NCBI RefSeq assembly: GCF_000813425.1
Contig: NZ_JWIB01000031.1
Span: forward strand, 41,265 to 105,264
Direction of reading: 5' to 3'
Length of the DNA: 64,000 bases
DNA from: Sporosarcina sp. ZBG7A
GTDB taxonomy: Bacteria; Bacillota; Bacilli; Bacillales_A; Planococcaceae
Shown here: positions 52,026 through 60,976 of the stretch, one piece after another
Layout of the letters: every line of letters begins with the position of its first letter
Numbering within the stretch: position 1 is the stretch's first letter
Made by a program: the position numbers and the translations under genes
Notes under the pieces: generated by a model
What the model was told of the DNA's origin: nothing
Database searches by the model: none
What the model saw: only the letters and a program-made list of their open reading frames with translations

Positions 52026-52544
52026 CTATTCCATAGCGCTAAACGACTTGAAAGACGTCTTCAAGGAGCCCGCTAATTCATTACTAATTGCGATAATCAC
52101 TAGCTCGTCATGATCGATCTGCAAGTAATAGCTATCGTTATAAAAAGCAATATAGAGATTCTTTTTCTTTCTTAGTAGTGAGTTCGCATAGTGAACGACT
52201 TCGGCCATTTTGACATCCTCGATTGTAACGTAGAGTATGGTATCCCTAAACTCTTCAGTTATTTTCGAGTACTCATTCCAATTTGAAATGGAGAAGGACC
52301 TACGTAAAGATCCCTTAGCGAATCGTTGAGACTTAGTCTGACCATTTGGTATGTATGAGTATAAAAATGTAGCATCAATTTGAGAGTTTCCTTTAAATAA
52401 ATGGGAAATCACATTTTTCAAGAGTGATGGAGAATGCCTGAAAACACCAAAGGGTATGATCATTTTTCTTTTTTCACTCACTTGAAAAAAGGGTGGTTGT
52501 TGAGCGGTAAAATTTACATTGAAGTTCTTTTTCAATCGTTTCAA
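52026..52544 (-). CDS. Hypothetical protein
   Basis: The 172-residue protein is basic at its start (MKRLKKNFN) and shows no signal peptide, membrane helix or motif that I recognise. Its middle has IEDVKMAEVVHYANSLLRKKKNLYIAFYN and the end ELVIIAISNELAGSLKTSF, which looks like an alternating alpha/beta domain. It uses a TTG start with GGGG some ten bases ahead, so the exact start is uncertain. It lies 17 bases upstream of an acetyltransferase gene. Confidence 0.55.
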   Translation of the reverse strand: MKRLKKNFNVNFTAQQPPFFQVSEKRKMIIPFGVFRHSPSLLKNVISHLFKGNSQIDATFLYSYIPNGQTKSQRFAKGSLRRSFSISNWNEYSKITEEFRDTILYVTIEDVKMAEVVHYANSLLRKKKNLYIAFYNDSYYLQIDHDELVIIAISNELAGSLKTSFKSFSAME

Positions 52545-52585
52545 CTATTCAGCCCCGTTCTTTACAAATCCCTAGTAATAACTGT

Positions 52586-53329
52586 TCATAAGTAATCGGA
52601 AACTGTTTCAATAGAAAACAGTCCGCTGTCCTGAAGAAATTGTTGTAAAATGGCAGCATGACCAAAACCATATAATACAAAAATCCGTTCTCCTTCTATT
52701 TGAAGCAAATCCACGATGTTCTTGTAGATTAATAAATTTCGATAATGCCAGTAGTGAGCAGTCCACATCGCTCCTACATGGTCTTTTCCAGTCCCTACTA
52801 AGGCTAGTTTCATGTTGATTTCTTGATTCAATCGATACATTTCAGGTTTATTCATTTCAAGCAGGAAGTCACTGAATGACAAATCGTTAAATGCCTTTTC
52901 AATCCCAGATGTTACATCGGCCATTTTAGCATTTAACTGATTAAAAATAGACGAATCAATTTCCTTTGTCCATGTCTCAATATCCGGCACACCAGGTAAA
53001 TCTTTATCCCAATCTACCGCAAAAACCTCATTCAGACCTGACTCTTTAGCCAATCGAAATCCAAGTTGATGAACTTCTTTCGAGGTAAGTACAAAGTTAC
53101 CTTTTAAATATTCCTGATATTCTTCATTCAAACTGCTATTAAGTTCTTTTGGCCACTCTACTGCAATTTTTGTCGGTTTAAATTTCGCCAGGCGTTTAAC
53201 AACTGTTTCGATTTGACGCTGTTTGGGTTCTGAAAAAACTCCTTCAGTCTTTGGAGCATGCAAATCTCCATTATTATTATTCTCCAAGTGTGCTATTCCT
53301 ATTAAAAGTAGTGGAGAAGTCTGGCTCAC
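52586..53329 (-). CDS. DUF5694 family protein (TraB/Tiki-like)
   Basis: The 247-residue protein begins SPLLLIGIAHLENNNNGDLHAP and contains KIAVEWPKELNSSLNEEYQEY, the ELGFRLAK-like segment and ending RIFVLYGFGHAAILQQFLQD. This scatter of Glu and His (AHLE, GFGH) is typical of DUF5694, which is related to the TraB/Tiki metallo-hydrolase fold. The activity is unproven. GTG 53329, eight bases after AAGGGAG, is preferred to the GTG at 53350. Confidence 0.75.
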   Translation of the reverse strand: MSQTSPLLLIGIAHLENNNNGDLHAPKTEGVFSEPKQRQIETVVKRLAKFKPTKIAVEWPKELNSSLNEEYQEYLKGNFVLTSKEVHQLGFRLAKESGLNEVFAVDWDKDLPGVPDIETWTKEIDSSIFNQLNAKMADVTSGIEKAFNDLSFSDFLLEMNKPEMYRLNQEINMKLALVGTGKDHVGAMWTAHYWHYRNLLIYKNIVDLLQIEGERIFVLYGFGHAAILQQFLQDSGLFSIETVSDYL

Positions 53330-53390
53330 TTTTGTCACTCCCTTTTTCACTTCATTAGTTCATTCAATCGTCCCTATAAAGGCAAGCTTT

Positions 53391-53927
53391 TTATAGATAA
53401 TTATTTCTTATTAAGGAATAAATATAAGTATCATAAGCAACACCATCTTGATACATATAACTTTTCAAGATCCCTTCTCTTTCAAAGCCAAGTTTCAATA
53501 ACAATTTGTTTGATGCATCATTTTCTAGAAATACAACTGCTCCTATTCGAGTAAGTTCCATAACTTTAAAGCCATATGAAAGAATCTCAGCTACCACTTC
53601 TTGAGCATATCCATAGCCCCAGTTATCAGGATGGAGGTCGTATCCTATTTCTGCTCGTTTATGTCTTGGTGACCAAAGATGAAATCCAATCGTACCTATA
53701 AGTTCGTTCGTCTTTTTACACTCAATTCCCCAGCGTATTCCTCTTTTTTCACTATAGTTTTTATGAAAAAGCTCGATTAAGTTTTCGGCGTCCTCTATTT
53801 TCTGAAAAGAATCTTGTCCATAAAAACGAGTTACCTCATCTGAAGAAAAATACGAAAAGATACGATTAGCATCCTCATTCTTAATTTCTCTCAATCGAAT
53901 TCTTTCGGTCTCTAGTATAGGAAACAA
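53391..53927 (-). CDS. GNAT acetyltransferase, RimJ/RimL type
   Basis: The 178-residue protein starts FPILETERIRLREIKNEDA, the usual opening of the RimJ/RimL branch, and contains GTIGFHLWSPRHKRAEIGYDL and NWGYGYAQEVVAEIL, the acetyl-CoA loop, then LLLKLGFEREGILKSYMYQDG. Such enzymes acetylate N-termini of ribosomal proteins or small molecules. The start is TTG 53927 with AAGGAGGAG upstream. Confidence 0.87.
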   Translation of the reverse strand: MFPILETERIRLREIKNEDANRIFSYFSSDEVTRFYGQDSFQKIEDAENLIELFHKNYSEKRGIRWGIECKKTNELIGTIGFHLWSPRHKRAEIGYDLHPDNWGYGYAQEVVAEILSYGFKVMELTRIGAVVFLENDASNKLLLKLGFEREGILKSYMYQDGVAYDTYIYSLIRNNYL

Positions 53928-54168
53928 TCTAATCTCCTCCTTGAATAACGCAACAGCGCAAATGAAACTAATAAACTCCAGTTATTTCTAAGATACTCAT
54001 GAATTTGAAGGATACTTACATAAATCGAAATACCATCAGTAAAATTTCCACGCTAACACTATCTTCCCGAAAACAAAGCTGGAAAGAGACAGGTAGAATG
54101 TCGTTTGAACACATCCGTTCCTCATTCCCTGCAATATATCGGCATTAAGCAAGGTACTGTCCATTCTT

Positions 54169-54647
54169 TTATTTGATAACGATAAGTCCATCTCCATCAT
54201 AATCAAATGTAATAAATGTTTCTGCGAATTTAGTATTGACTTGCAAGATCCTCTCATCTGGATGATAAAATGTACCATTCACACATGGTTCAACTGTGAG
54301 AAAAACAAAGTCATTCATCTCTGCGAGCAGCCAGAGCAAATGAAACAGATCATCGTTTACTAGTAAATCTTCCCGTCTTACGAGAAAATATGAATAAATT
54401 AAGCGTTTTCTCCTAATAACTGAATCAAGTTGAATCGTCTTCACGGTCTCCAACAAACATTTGTGGAAGTCTTCTGTACATTCGACTCCAATACCGAAAA
54501 TTGAACCTTCCATCTTCTCTAAGAGGTTTTTTAACTGATTATCTTCTTCCGCGTCGATATAGGTAATATCATTATAGTTCTCCAAAAAAAGTTTGATAAT
54601 TTATCAATTTCGTCCTCATGTAACCCGATTAAATTATTTTCCTTCAT
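54169..54647 (-). pseudogene. Hypothetical gene split by a frameshift at an A7/T7 run
   Basis: ATG 54647 has an excellent AGGAGAG five bases upstream and opens MKENNLIGLHEDEIDKLSNF, but the frame ends after 38 codons. The longer downstream frame (54585 to 54169, 138 residues) starts at a TTG without a ribosome binding site. The two join smoothly if the T7 run (bases 54584-54590) had five or eight bases, giving SNFLENYNDITYIDAEE. This is a frameshift mutation, a sequencing error, phase variation or -1 slippage. The family is not recognised; the body is acidic and soluble. Confidence 0.65.
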
Positions 54648-54664
54648 ACCATCTCTCCTACATT

Positions 54665-55096
54665 TTATTCCCTTTCCAAATGAATCATCTCAGGGATTGA
54701 ACCCTCTTCCACACCATACCCAGACTGAGAAATCTCATTTCCATTTTTAATATAATATTCGTATATCACACCAGGTTCTGTATTGAAATATACACTAATC
54801 ACATACGGGTTCAAATGGGCAAATCCTTCTTCCCGATGTGGTACTTTTTCCATCGTCCATGTCTCTTCTGAATACTTCGCTTTTAAATAGATTTCCAGAT
54901 ATTTAACTTTCCTATCCTGTTGAAAGTCGATCCAATAGGGACGGGCAAGGAAAAACAGACTAACTATCACAAGATACATTGCCGCAACTCCGAGAAAACG
55001 TTTTCTCCATTTCCCTTTAAAAATAACAGCAATCATAACAATAGTGAGTAAGCCTCCGCTTGTGATTAGTAATTCGATAATGAAAATGGGGTGCAT
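54665..55096 (-). CDS. Hypothetical membrane protein
   Basis: The 143-residue protein has two N-terminal membrane helices (PIFIIELLITSGGLLTIVMIAVIF, about residues 3-26, shown in two parts; and RFLGVAAMYLVIVSLFFL, about 33-50) and an extracellular alpha/beta domain of about 90 residues. No family is recognised. ATG 55096 follows GGAGGAAAGAGG; the longer frame starts without such a site. It lies 17 bases before the frameshifted gene and was probably cotranscribed with it. Confidence 0.65.
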   Translation of the reverse strand: MHPIFIIELLITSGGLLTIVMIAVIFKGKWRKRFLGVAAMYLVIVSLFFLARPYWIDFQQDRKVKYLEIYLKAKYSEETWTMEKVPHREEGFAHLNPYVISVYFNTEPGVIYEYYIKNGNEISQSGYGVEEGSIPEMIHLERE

Positions 55097-55240
55097 CCTC
55101 TTTCCTCCCGTGCTATTTAGATAGGACAAGCCGAAGAGATGGAGAGTTACAAAACTGATGAGTAACTTATAAAACTTCAGTCATAAATTCCAAAATCCTA
55201 ATCAGCATGTTGCATATATTGACTTACACGTTTTAGGAAG

Positions 55241-56113
55241 TCAGCCGAGATAAGAATACAAACACTCATCAACTGAATACATCCATGACTTTTTTACATG
55301 CTGAGAATATGGACATGTCGAATCGGACTCCTTTTCAATAATTTGAATCCCACACTTCACTGCATCCTTCGTTTGCAGTTGAAGCAATTTGTCCAACTCC
55401 GAGATATTCTTCCTATCACGTACCCCTATCCAACCGAGTTCCCATCGTTGTTCATTCATCTCATACATCAAACTAAATGCTTGAACGATGGAATCTTGAA
55501 CGATGACGTAGCTATTTTTCTCCAGCAGCCCATCCATAATTGCCCGTTCCCACGAAGCGAATGACAGATCTGCTACAGGGTTTGCTAGATGAGTGTCGGT
55601 GTAAACTTGTTTTGTTAATTCTATAAGTGATGACAGGATTGTCTGATCTTCTTTGATTTCAGCAACCGTATGTATGCTTGGTAAAACGCATATTTCCGTA
55701 AGTGATTTTAGCGGATTGATGTGTAGTATTTTTGTTTCTCGTATAAGTGAAAATTGATTTTTCCGAAGCACTTTGATAAGTAGACTATATCGATTATCCA
55801 CTAAGAAAAATAAAGGTTTCTTGTATTCCTGCTTTATATACATGATGATCTGATGAAGAAAGTCTTCCGTCATCTGATTAAAATCATAGGCGAGTCTAAC
55901 ATACGTACAATTTGGATGCCAAGTAGAATCATGAGTAATGGCCACTGCTTGCATAGTATTTCCTACGTTGGCTACAAAGGTCTTCGATTTGCTACGTCTA
56001 GCACGAAGTATTTCTTGCTTTAAGACGCTGTGTTCCGATAACACCTGTTCAATAAAATCTTCAATACTCTTTGTGTCCGGATAATCTTCTACAAAGGTTA
56101 ATCTATGCATCAT
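55241..56113 (-). CDS. GNAT-like acetyltransferase with extended N-terminal domain
   Basis: The 290-residue protein is about twice the length of a simple GNAT. The C-terminal half has SSLIELTKQVYTDTHLANPV and RWELGWIGVRDRKNISEL, followed by LLQLQTKDAVKCGIQIIEKE, similar to a GNAT fold; the N-terminal half (FVANVGNTMQAVAITHDSTW and LFFLVDNRYSLLIKVLRKNQ) looks like a second, diverged copy. The canonical acetyl-CoA loop is hard to see, so the activity is uncertain. Start ATG 56113 follows GGAG by eight bases. Confidence 0.55.
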   Translation of the reverse strand: MMHRLTFVEDYPDTKSIEDFIEQVLSEHSVLKQEILRARRSKSKTFVANVGNTMQAVAITHDSTWHPNCTYVRLAYDFNQMTEDFLHQIIMYIKQEYKKPLFFLVDNRYSLLIKVLRKNQFSLIRETKILHINPLKSLTEICVLPSIHTVAEIKEDQTILSSLIELTKQVYTDTHLANPVADLSFASWERAIMDGLLEKNSYVIVQDSIVQAFSLMYEMNEQRWELGWIGVRDRKNISELDKLLQLQTKDAVKCGIQIIEKESDSTCPYSQHVKKSWMYSVDECLYSYLG

Positions 56114-56136
56114 GTCTACAACTCCACACTAATAAA

Positions 56137-56688
56137 TTATTTTTCTACAATGACATCACTCCATATTTCCTCCCAACTTTTTTGACTCACTCTCTCATGA
56201 TATACAGCATAGAGGTCACGAGTTTCAGCAAAATTAGGCGTGGGTCTAACATATTTGCAGAACAAATCGCTTAATCCATATGGGGCCATGACTTCCAGTT
56301 CATTGTTTATTAATCGGATCGCAACAGCTGTTGGTGTTTCAGGGAAGTTTGCGACTCCGTCAAAAGACGAATAATAGGGAGGTAAACCATTTTTCTCGTG
56401 CATCCTCGCTTGATTCTTTACAGACCATGGCAGTGCTGGTAAAACCGCTTTTAGTTGTGCTTCTAAGCGCTTCTCTATGACAATGCTAGTATCTTCTTCA
56501 TCAAAGTAAATCACATCAATATCATTAACAACCGTTGAAATATCATCCAGCACATCCCAAATCTTATTTCGGAGATATCCAGCACAAACCCATGCATCAG
56601 GTAGCTCTAATCCATCTACTGCTTGCAATACTGATAGAAACACATCGTCACTTGATATTATTTTCTTAAGTTCTTGTTCATAATTCAT
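56137..56688 (-). CDS. Nucleotidyltransferase family protein (DUF925/YiiM-like)
   Basis: The 183-residue protein starts with a helical region and has WVCAGYLRNKIWD followed by VVNDIDVIYFDEED at about residues 55-68, the two-Asp motif of the nucleotidyltransferase fold. The C-terminal part includes TAVAIRLINNELEVMAPYGLSDLF, typical of this family of unknown substrate. ATG 56688, after GGGGG, is preferred over the longer frame start at 56718. Confidence 0.8.
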   Translation of the reverse strand: MNYEQELKKIISSDDVFLSVLQAVDGLELPDAWVCAGYLRNKIWDVLDDISTVVNDIDVIYFDEEDTSIVIEKRLEAQLKAVLPALPWSVKNQARMHEKNGLPPYYSSFDGVANFPETPTAVAIRLINNELEVMAPYGLSDLFCKYVRPTPNFAETRDLYAVYHERVSQKSWEEIWSDVIVEK

Positions 56689-56735
56689 GAGTGTCCCCCG
56701 AGCGATAAGATGCGACATCCTTGGATTTAATACGT

Positions 56736-57173
56736 TTAGCGACTATAAAATTTGGTCCCCTTGGCATGCCTAACCCACATTAAAACCAACTTTGAAATGA
56801 TTAAGATCACACCTACGAATACCGCGACTGCAAATCCGAGCATTCCTAACGCGCCCACCCAGCCAACCGTGAACGTCATGAAGAAAAGTAGATATGCAGC
56901 TCCTGTTAGTATGAGTATAAAAACAACATGAAATGGTTTGACTTGCTTATAACTAACCGCTAAAAGTCCGGAGAGCACTAAAATGCCAACACCCCAATAC
57001 ACATGAAACGATCCCCACCGAAATCCAACGCTAGATTGCTGGCCATCACCTATGGATTCATCCACAGGAATCGACAACTCATAGAACGTTAGGCAAGCCG
57101 TCACAATTCCTATCGCAAGCAAACCGAAGTAAATCATCCAACAGATTCTCACAAACTTGTCATTACTTTTCAT
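56736..57173 (-). CDS. Hypothetical four-helix membrane protein
   Basis: The 145-residue protein has four hydrophobic helices at about residues 9-29, 54-70, 78-98 and 105-130, with a short extracellular loop of mixed polarity after helix 1 (SIPVDESIGDGQQSSVGF). No family is recognised. The ATG follows AAGGAGAG. It lies in a run of small, unrelated minus-strand genes. Confidence 0.65.
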   Translation of the reverse strand: MKSNDKFVRICWMIYFGLLAIGIVTACLTFYELSIPVDESIGDGQQSSVGFRWGSFHVYWGVGILVLSGLLAVSYKQVKPFHVVFILILTGAAYLLFFMTFTVGWVGALGMLGFAVAVFVGVILIISKLVLMWVRHAKGTKFYSR

Positions 57174-57203
57174 GAAGTCTCTCCTTCACATGTTGTTAAT
57201 GAA

Positions 57204-57557
57204 TTATTTCATCTTTTCCATAACTAAATTTTGAATCATGACGACATTTGTCTTCAATATACTTTCTGGATAGTGAGAGTCGATACATTCATTCCAGTAT
57301 TCTAAGTGCTTCTTGTCGATAAAACTATCCGAAAACACGACTTCATCGGATTGCATGCCCTGATAGGAAACCCAATACAAATACATAACGCCTTCTGTCG
57401 TTTCTTCAAAAATGGATTCTACATACATTTTTTCTGCAGGAAGTGTTTTCTTCACCTCTTCTAAATGCGTCGTCAAGAATTCCATCCATTCCCGTGCTTT
57501 TTCTTCTTTACCTGCGATGACTCGAAAGCGTTCTAATTCCACATGAAGATTACTCAT
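57204..57557 (-). CDS. DUF6176 family protein
   Basis: The 117-residue soluble protein starts LHVELERFRVIAGKEEKAREWMEFL and includes YVESIFEETTEGVMYLYWVSYQG and the ending NLVMEKMK. It matches the DUF6176 group of small Bacillales proteins, which look like ferredoxin-like dimeric alpha/beta folds. Its function is unknown. The ATG follows AAGAGGAA. Confidence 0.75.
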   Translation of the reverse strand: MSNLHVELERFRVIAGKEEKAREWMEFLTTHLEEVKKTLPAEKMYVESIFEETTEGVMYLYWVSYQGMQSDEVVFSDSFIDKKHLEYWNECIDSHYPESILKTNVVMIQNLVMEKMK

Positions 57558-57605
57558 ATTCTATTCCTCTTTTCTTTGTATGTTTCTACACTAGTCATTA
57601 TCAGA

Positions 57606-58025
57606 TTAAGGAAGCAATCCTAACAGATTCGTGACCATTATACAGAGTAAAAAACTAGAGAATAGCACCATTTCAATGAGTGTCGCAATATATTGATTTT
57701 TACTTTTTGCGTACTTTTTTTCCATATATGCAGTAACCGACTCATTCACAATATTCATAAACAACATATAAAAGAGGAGGATTGTGAACCAAGTATCTAT
57801 TGGCGCGTTAGTTGAAAGATAGATATAGCTCATTACAACTAACCCTGCCAACGAAACTCCTCTTAGAATCCATTCGATTTTGAAATATTTGTCACTTACG
57901 TATTGGTTGAACAAAATACTTTTCTTTTCAGTTTTCAGCAATTTTCTCGTAACATATTCAGTCAATATCTGAACTAAGGAAAAACCTATCATTAAAGTCA
58001 ATAGCATATAATTTGAAAAATCCAC
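57606..58025 (-). CDS. DUF4181 family membrane protein
   Basis: The 139-residue protein has four helices (about residues 6-25, 53-70, 77-97 and 115-135) and the conserved stretch NQYVSDKYFKIEWILRG before helix 2, as in DUF4181. Its function is unknown. GTG 58025 follows GGGGGTAG. A decayed second copy lies at 60116-60534, so the family has multiplied locally. Confidence 0.75.
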   Translation of the reverse strand: MDFSNYMLLTLMIGFSLVQILTEYVTRKLLKTEKKSILFNQYVSDKYFKIEWILRGVSLAGLVVMSYIYLSTNAPIDTWFTILLFYMLFMNIVNESVTAYMEKKYAKSKNQYIATLIEMVLFSSFLLCIMVTNLLGLLP

Positions 58026-58158
58026 ATCTATCTACCCCCTTCTTATATGACCGAATGCCTTTTCAGACTGTTATTAGGGGAATTATGTCCTTCATTTGGT
58101 GGATTTGTTGATGCACATTCATCTGACCTTGCAGGCAATAGCGTCATGTAATACACTC

Positions 58159-58440
58159 TTAGAACTTTAATCTTCTTGTAAAACTCTTGCGTTTTTTCTG
58201 GATGAATAAAAGGAAACACCAACAAACCAATGTTCCACTAACAAATGACAGCACGATTATGTAAGGAGAAAAAGTCACTCCAAATGCAACTTCACTTTTT
58301 AAGATATCAATCTTCTTCCAAGCCGTTTCAATATCTGGTCGATAGATAAGTGTCTTGATAAACCCAGATGACAGCATTCCTACTAAATAGATGACATGTA
58401 TAACGAGAGAAGCAACGATTGCTTGAATGATAATTTTCAC
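58159..58440 (-). CDS. Small membrane protein of unknown function
   Basis: The 93-residue protein has two clear helices (about residues 4-28 and 56-80) with a short cytoplasmic or external loop carrying YRPDIETAWKKIDILKSEV. The C-terminus is very basic (KKRKSFTRRLKF). GTG 58440 has GGAGGCGAG ahead. No family is recognised. Confidence 0.6.
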   Translation of the reverse strand: MKIIIQAIVASLVIHVIYLVGMLSSGFIKTLIYRPDIETAWKKIDILKSEVAFGVTFSPYIIVLSFVSGTLVCWCFLLFIQKKRKSFTRRLKF

Positions 58441-58758
58441 TTACTCGCCTCCAGGAAATTCAAGATCTGTTTAAGTAACCACAAGTTTTATCTCTGAATA
58501 ATTAAATTCACCAGTGGCTAGGCCTTCATAAACTAAGTTAAAAAACCGATTGTAATGATCGTGATAATGAGTGAAGAGATGAACGCAATCGGCCCAAAGT
58601 AAAATAAAACTTGAAATGGCCATAAATTGTAACGCAATAACACCCGACACTTCTTCTGAAAACTCAAGTGAAAAAAGTTAGCAGATACGATTGATAGTGC
58701 TTAAGAAGATAGTGAGCATCGCTATTATGAACTTATGCTTTATGGAGGTGGTCTCCCG
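58441..58758 (-). other. Gap of about 320 bases without a convincing gene; possible membrane-protein remnant
   Basis: An open minus-strand frame at about 58533-58700 encodes a basic stretch followed by YFGPIAFISSLIITIITIGF and a stop, which looks like the last helix of a membrane protein. It has no good start codon or ribosome binding site. Nothing else is seen apart from ordinary AT-rich sequence. Confidence 0.4.
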
Positions 58759-59319
58759 TCACTTTTGCATCCCTAGGCGTTTCACTTCCAACACCTGCTT
58801 ATTTTCAAAAATCAACTTATACGCATCTGGCATCTCGAGGTTTTTCCAGAAGCTGAAGTCAAAACGTTCGTCAAAATAATTCATAATTAGTACCATGATA
58901 TTGCCATGAGTCCCGATTGCAATGTTTTTCCCTTCATACAGCTCGAGTACCTTTACAGTTGCCTCGATTCCTCGTAGTTGCGCAATCTCATTGGACTCTC
59001 CCCCCATCAAGGAAAAGGTAGGATTCTTCCACACTTCCCTAATAGCAAATTCAAAATCTTCAACAGGTTGATCAGACAATTTCCGTTCCATAAAGCCATT
59101 GTCAATGATTACTTTATGGTCAATAAACTCGGCAATTGCTTCGACTGTTTGAATTGCCCTTCTGTATGGGCTAGAAATGACAATATCAATGGATTCTTTC
59201 TTAAGCACTTCGCTCATTGTTGCTGCATCAGTAAAACCTTTACTAGACAGCGGTCTTCTCAATTCATCGGGGCTATAGGTAGAATGAGCATGTCGTACAA
59301 AAATAATTGTAGTTCGCAA
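58759..59319 (-). CDS. Histidine phosphatase family protein
   Basis: The 186-residue protein has the phosphoglycerate-mutase-type motif as VRHAHS (Arg9, His10) in place of the usual RHGxT, plus SSPYRRAIQTVEAIAE with a second catalytic Arg and GTHGNIMVLIMNYF with the second His. It should be an active phosphatase; the substrate is unknown. TTG 59319 follows AAAGGAGAG. Confidence 0.88.
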   Translation of the reverse strand: MRTTIIFVRHAHSTYSPDELRRPLSSKGFTDAATMSEVLKKESIDIVISSPYRRAIQTVEAIAEFIDHKVIIDNGFMERKLSDQPVEDFEFAIREVWKNPTFSLMGGESNEIAQLRGIEATVKVLELYEGKNIAIGTHGNIMVLIMNYFDERFDFSFWKNLEMPDAYKLIFENKQVLEVKRLGMQK

Positions 59320-59564
59320 AACCTTACTCTCCTTTGAAAAGCTACATGGAATTTTCTATCTAATTCCAACTCAAATACATTTAGGTAGGATCTATTAATC
59401 CAGTTTCAATAAATATGACAATCTCCATGACCATTTGTGGTATAATTCTAACAACTTTAATATTAACCAAAAATTCTCCTAATTTTAATTCTATCAGAGT
59501 ATTTAGAGAGCACAATAAGATATTGGTTAATTTGAAAAAGAAATCACGTGGAGGAATGGATGAA

Positions 59565-59981
59565 ATGATTTATACAAATCGTGCAGGATTAGGAGTCAGA
59601 GTGGTAGCTAGTTTTCTGGATTTTGTGATACTCGCAACAATTATAGCTTCAGTTACTTATTTCCTTACAGGTTCATTTTCATTTAGTTTTGCAAATGGAA
59701 TTGCTTGGCAGTCAATCTATACTCTCTATTTGATGGTTATCCCTATTATCTGGAGTGGATACGTCATTGGAAAACGCATGTGCCACATCCAAGTGAAGCG
59801 AGTGGACGATGGTAATGTCACGTTATCCAATATGTTCATGAGAGAAATCGTCGGTTACTATTTGATTGGCATGCTAACATTTGGTGTTTCGATACTTATC
59901 AGCGCAGGAATGATCATGTTTCGGGAAGACAAAAGAGGAATACACGATTTTCTAGGTGGCACATATGTTGTGAGGCATTGA
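59565..59981 (+). CDS. RDD family membrane protein
   Basis: The 138-residue protein has the RDD layout: an N-terminal Arg-containing start (TNRAGLGVRVVASFLDFVIL, Arg and Asp of the motif), three helices, the conserved GYVIGKRMCHIQVKRVDDG segment, and the ending DFLGGTYVV. RDD proteins are implicated in ion exchange in Bacillales. Upstream frame to 59415 is long, but GGAGGA sits nine bases before ATG 59565. A closer ATG at 59556 abuts it. Confidence 0.82.
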   Translation: MIYTNRAGLGVRVVASFLDFVILATIIASVTYFLTGSFSFSFANGIAWQSIYTLYLMVIPIIWSGYVIGKRMCHIQVKRVDDGNVTLSNMFMREIVGYYLIGMLTFGVSILISAGMIMFREDKRGIHDFLGGTYVVRH

Positions 59982-60015
59982 AAGTCCGCATACTAGTCCA
60001 ATTTTGAAGCATAGA

Positions 60016-60052
60016 AAAAGAACTTCCCGGAAATACCTCAGGAAGTTCTTTT
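60016..60052 (+). terminator. Terminator of the RDD gene
   Basis: AAAAGAACTTCC pairs with GGAAGTTCTTTT around 13 bases, 35 bases after the stop codon. Confidence 0.85.
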
Positions 60053-60115
60053 GTTACGTCTCTAAACTATGGGAATTCAGCAATTTTCACATAAGTTTTA
60101 ACGCCTTACACAACC

Positions 60116-60534
60116 TTAGGCAAACCATCCAAAAATTTTTGTATAAAGGAGAGTAGGGACCACTATAATGAGTAGGCTCAATTGAATAAGGGTGGGGATA
60201 TACTCATTTTTGTTTTCAGCGTACTTTTTTTGCTATACGCTCTTACTAACTCCAACACAATTGTTTTGAGTAACGAATAAGAAACAAAAATGAAAAAGAA
60301 AGTTGTCGTCGTCTTTTCACCTGATGACATAATAATAGCTATCACTAGATAACCGAAAACCAACATAAATCGCAATGTCCAATCAATTTTTTGATGTTTA
60401 TCATTCACGTAGTTATTCTTAAAGAAATTTACTTATTCCAGTTTTAAATAGCGACGCAATAGGACATCTAGCAAGTAGAACACACTCAAAAGTAGCACAA
60501 CAGCTACTATCAGTTTACCTAAAAAAATATCCAT
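60116..60534 (-). pseudogene. DUF4181 pseudogene (in-frame stop and frameshift)
   Basis: This 419-base stretch aligns end to end with the intact copy at 57606-58025. It opens MDIFLGKLIVAVVLLLSVF, hits an in-frame TAA where the intact copy has a Lys codon, and continues NYVNDKHQKIDWTLRFML against the intact QYVSDKYFKIEWILRGVS. A one-base loss in an A8 run (now A7, 60229-60235) shifts the frame again, before KKYAENKNEYIPTLI, which matches KKYAKSKNQYIATLI. Two lesions make it a true pseudogene and argue against sequencing error alone. Confidence 0.8.
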
Positions 60535-60607
60535 TCATGTTCATCCTTTTATTTTCAGCTCAATATTCATTCTCAAATCTAACCATCGGAATTCACATTT
60601 TCGATTC

Positions 60608-60814
60608 TTAGAATTTACTCATCTGCGTAGTTTGTTTCATTCGCTGAAGCGTCAAAAGAAGCCCTGTCAATCCAGCTGTGAGTGCGGGTGCTATGCTGAA
60701 CAAGAAGAATTTCCAATTCCCTGTATTTACTGAAAGAATAAGAAAAAATATAGGCACTACTATTAAACTAAACAAAGAAACAATTAAAGCTAATTTTAAG
60801 TTTTCCTTCACCAC
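60608..60814 (-). CDS. Small two-helix membrane protein
   Basis: The 68-residue protein has two hydrophobic helices (about residues 6-26 and 34-56) and a short basic tail (RMKQTTQMSKF). The start is GTG at 60814 or the next codon, after AAGGAGGAG. No family is recognised. Confidence 0.6.
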   Translation of the reverse strand: MVKENLKLALIVSLFSLIVVPIFFLILSVNTGNWKFFLFSIAPALTAGLTGLLLTLQRMKQTTQMSKF

Positions 60815-60976
60815 TACTCCTCCTTCGGATAATGAATTTATTCCAAGTTACCATATCGAAGGAAGTGAATGATATACATTTCAGCGAAACATTCCCAGTA
60901 GTTTCATTCTTAGCTGAAAGCTTTTATAAAACTCACTATTGATATCAATGAAATAGCCGTATTTTCACCACTATAT

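Noticed and set aside
54036..54278. 80-codon minus-strand frame at the end of the frameshifted gene
   Set aside because: It overlaps the 138-residue frame, has no ribosome binding site, and its composition (Met, Ser, Leu) is not protein-like.
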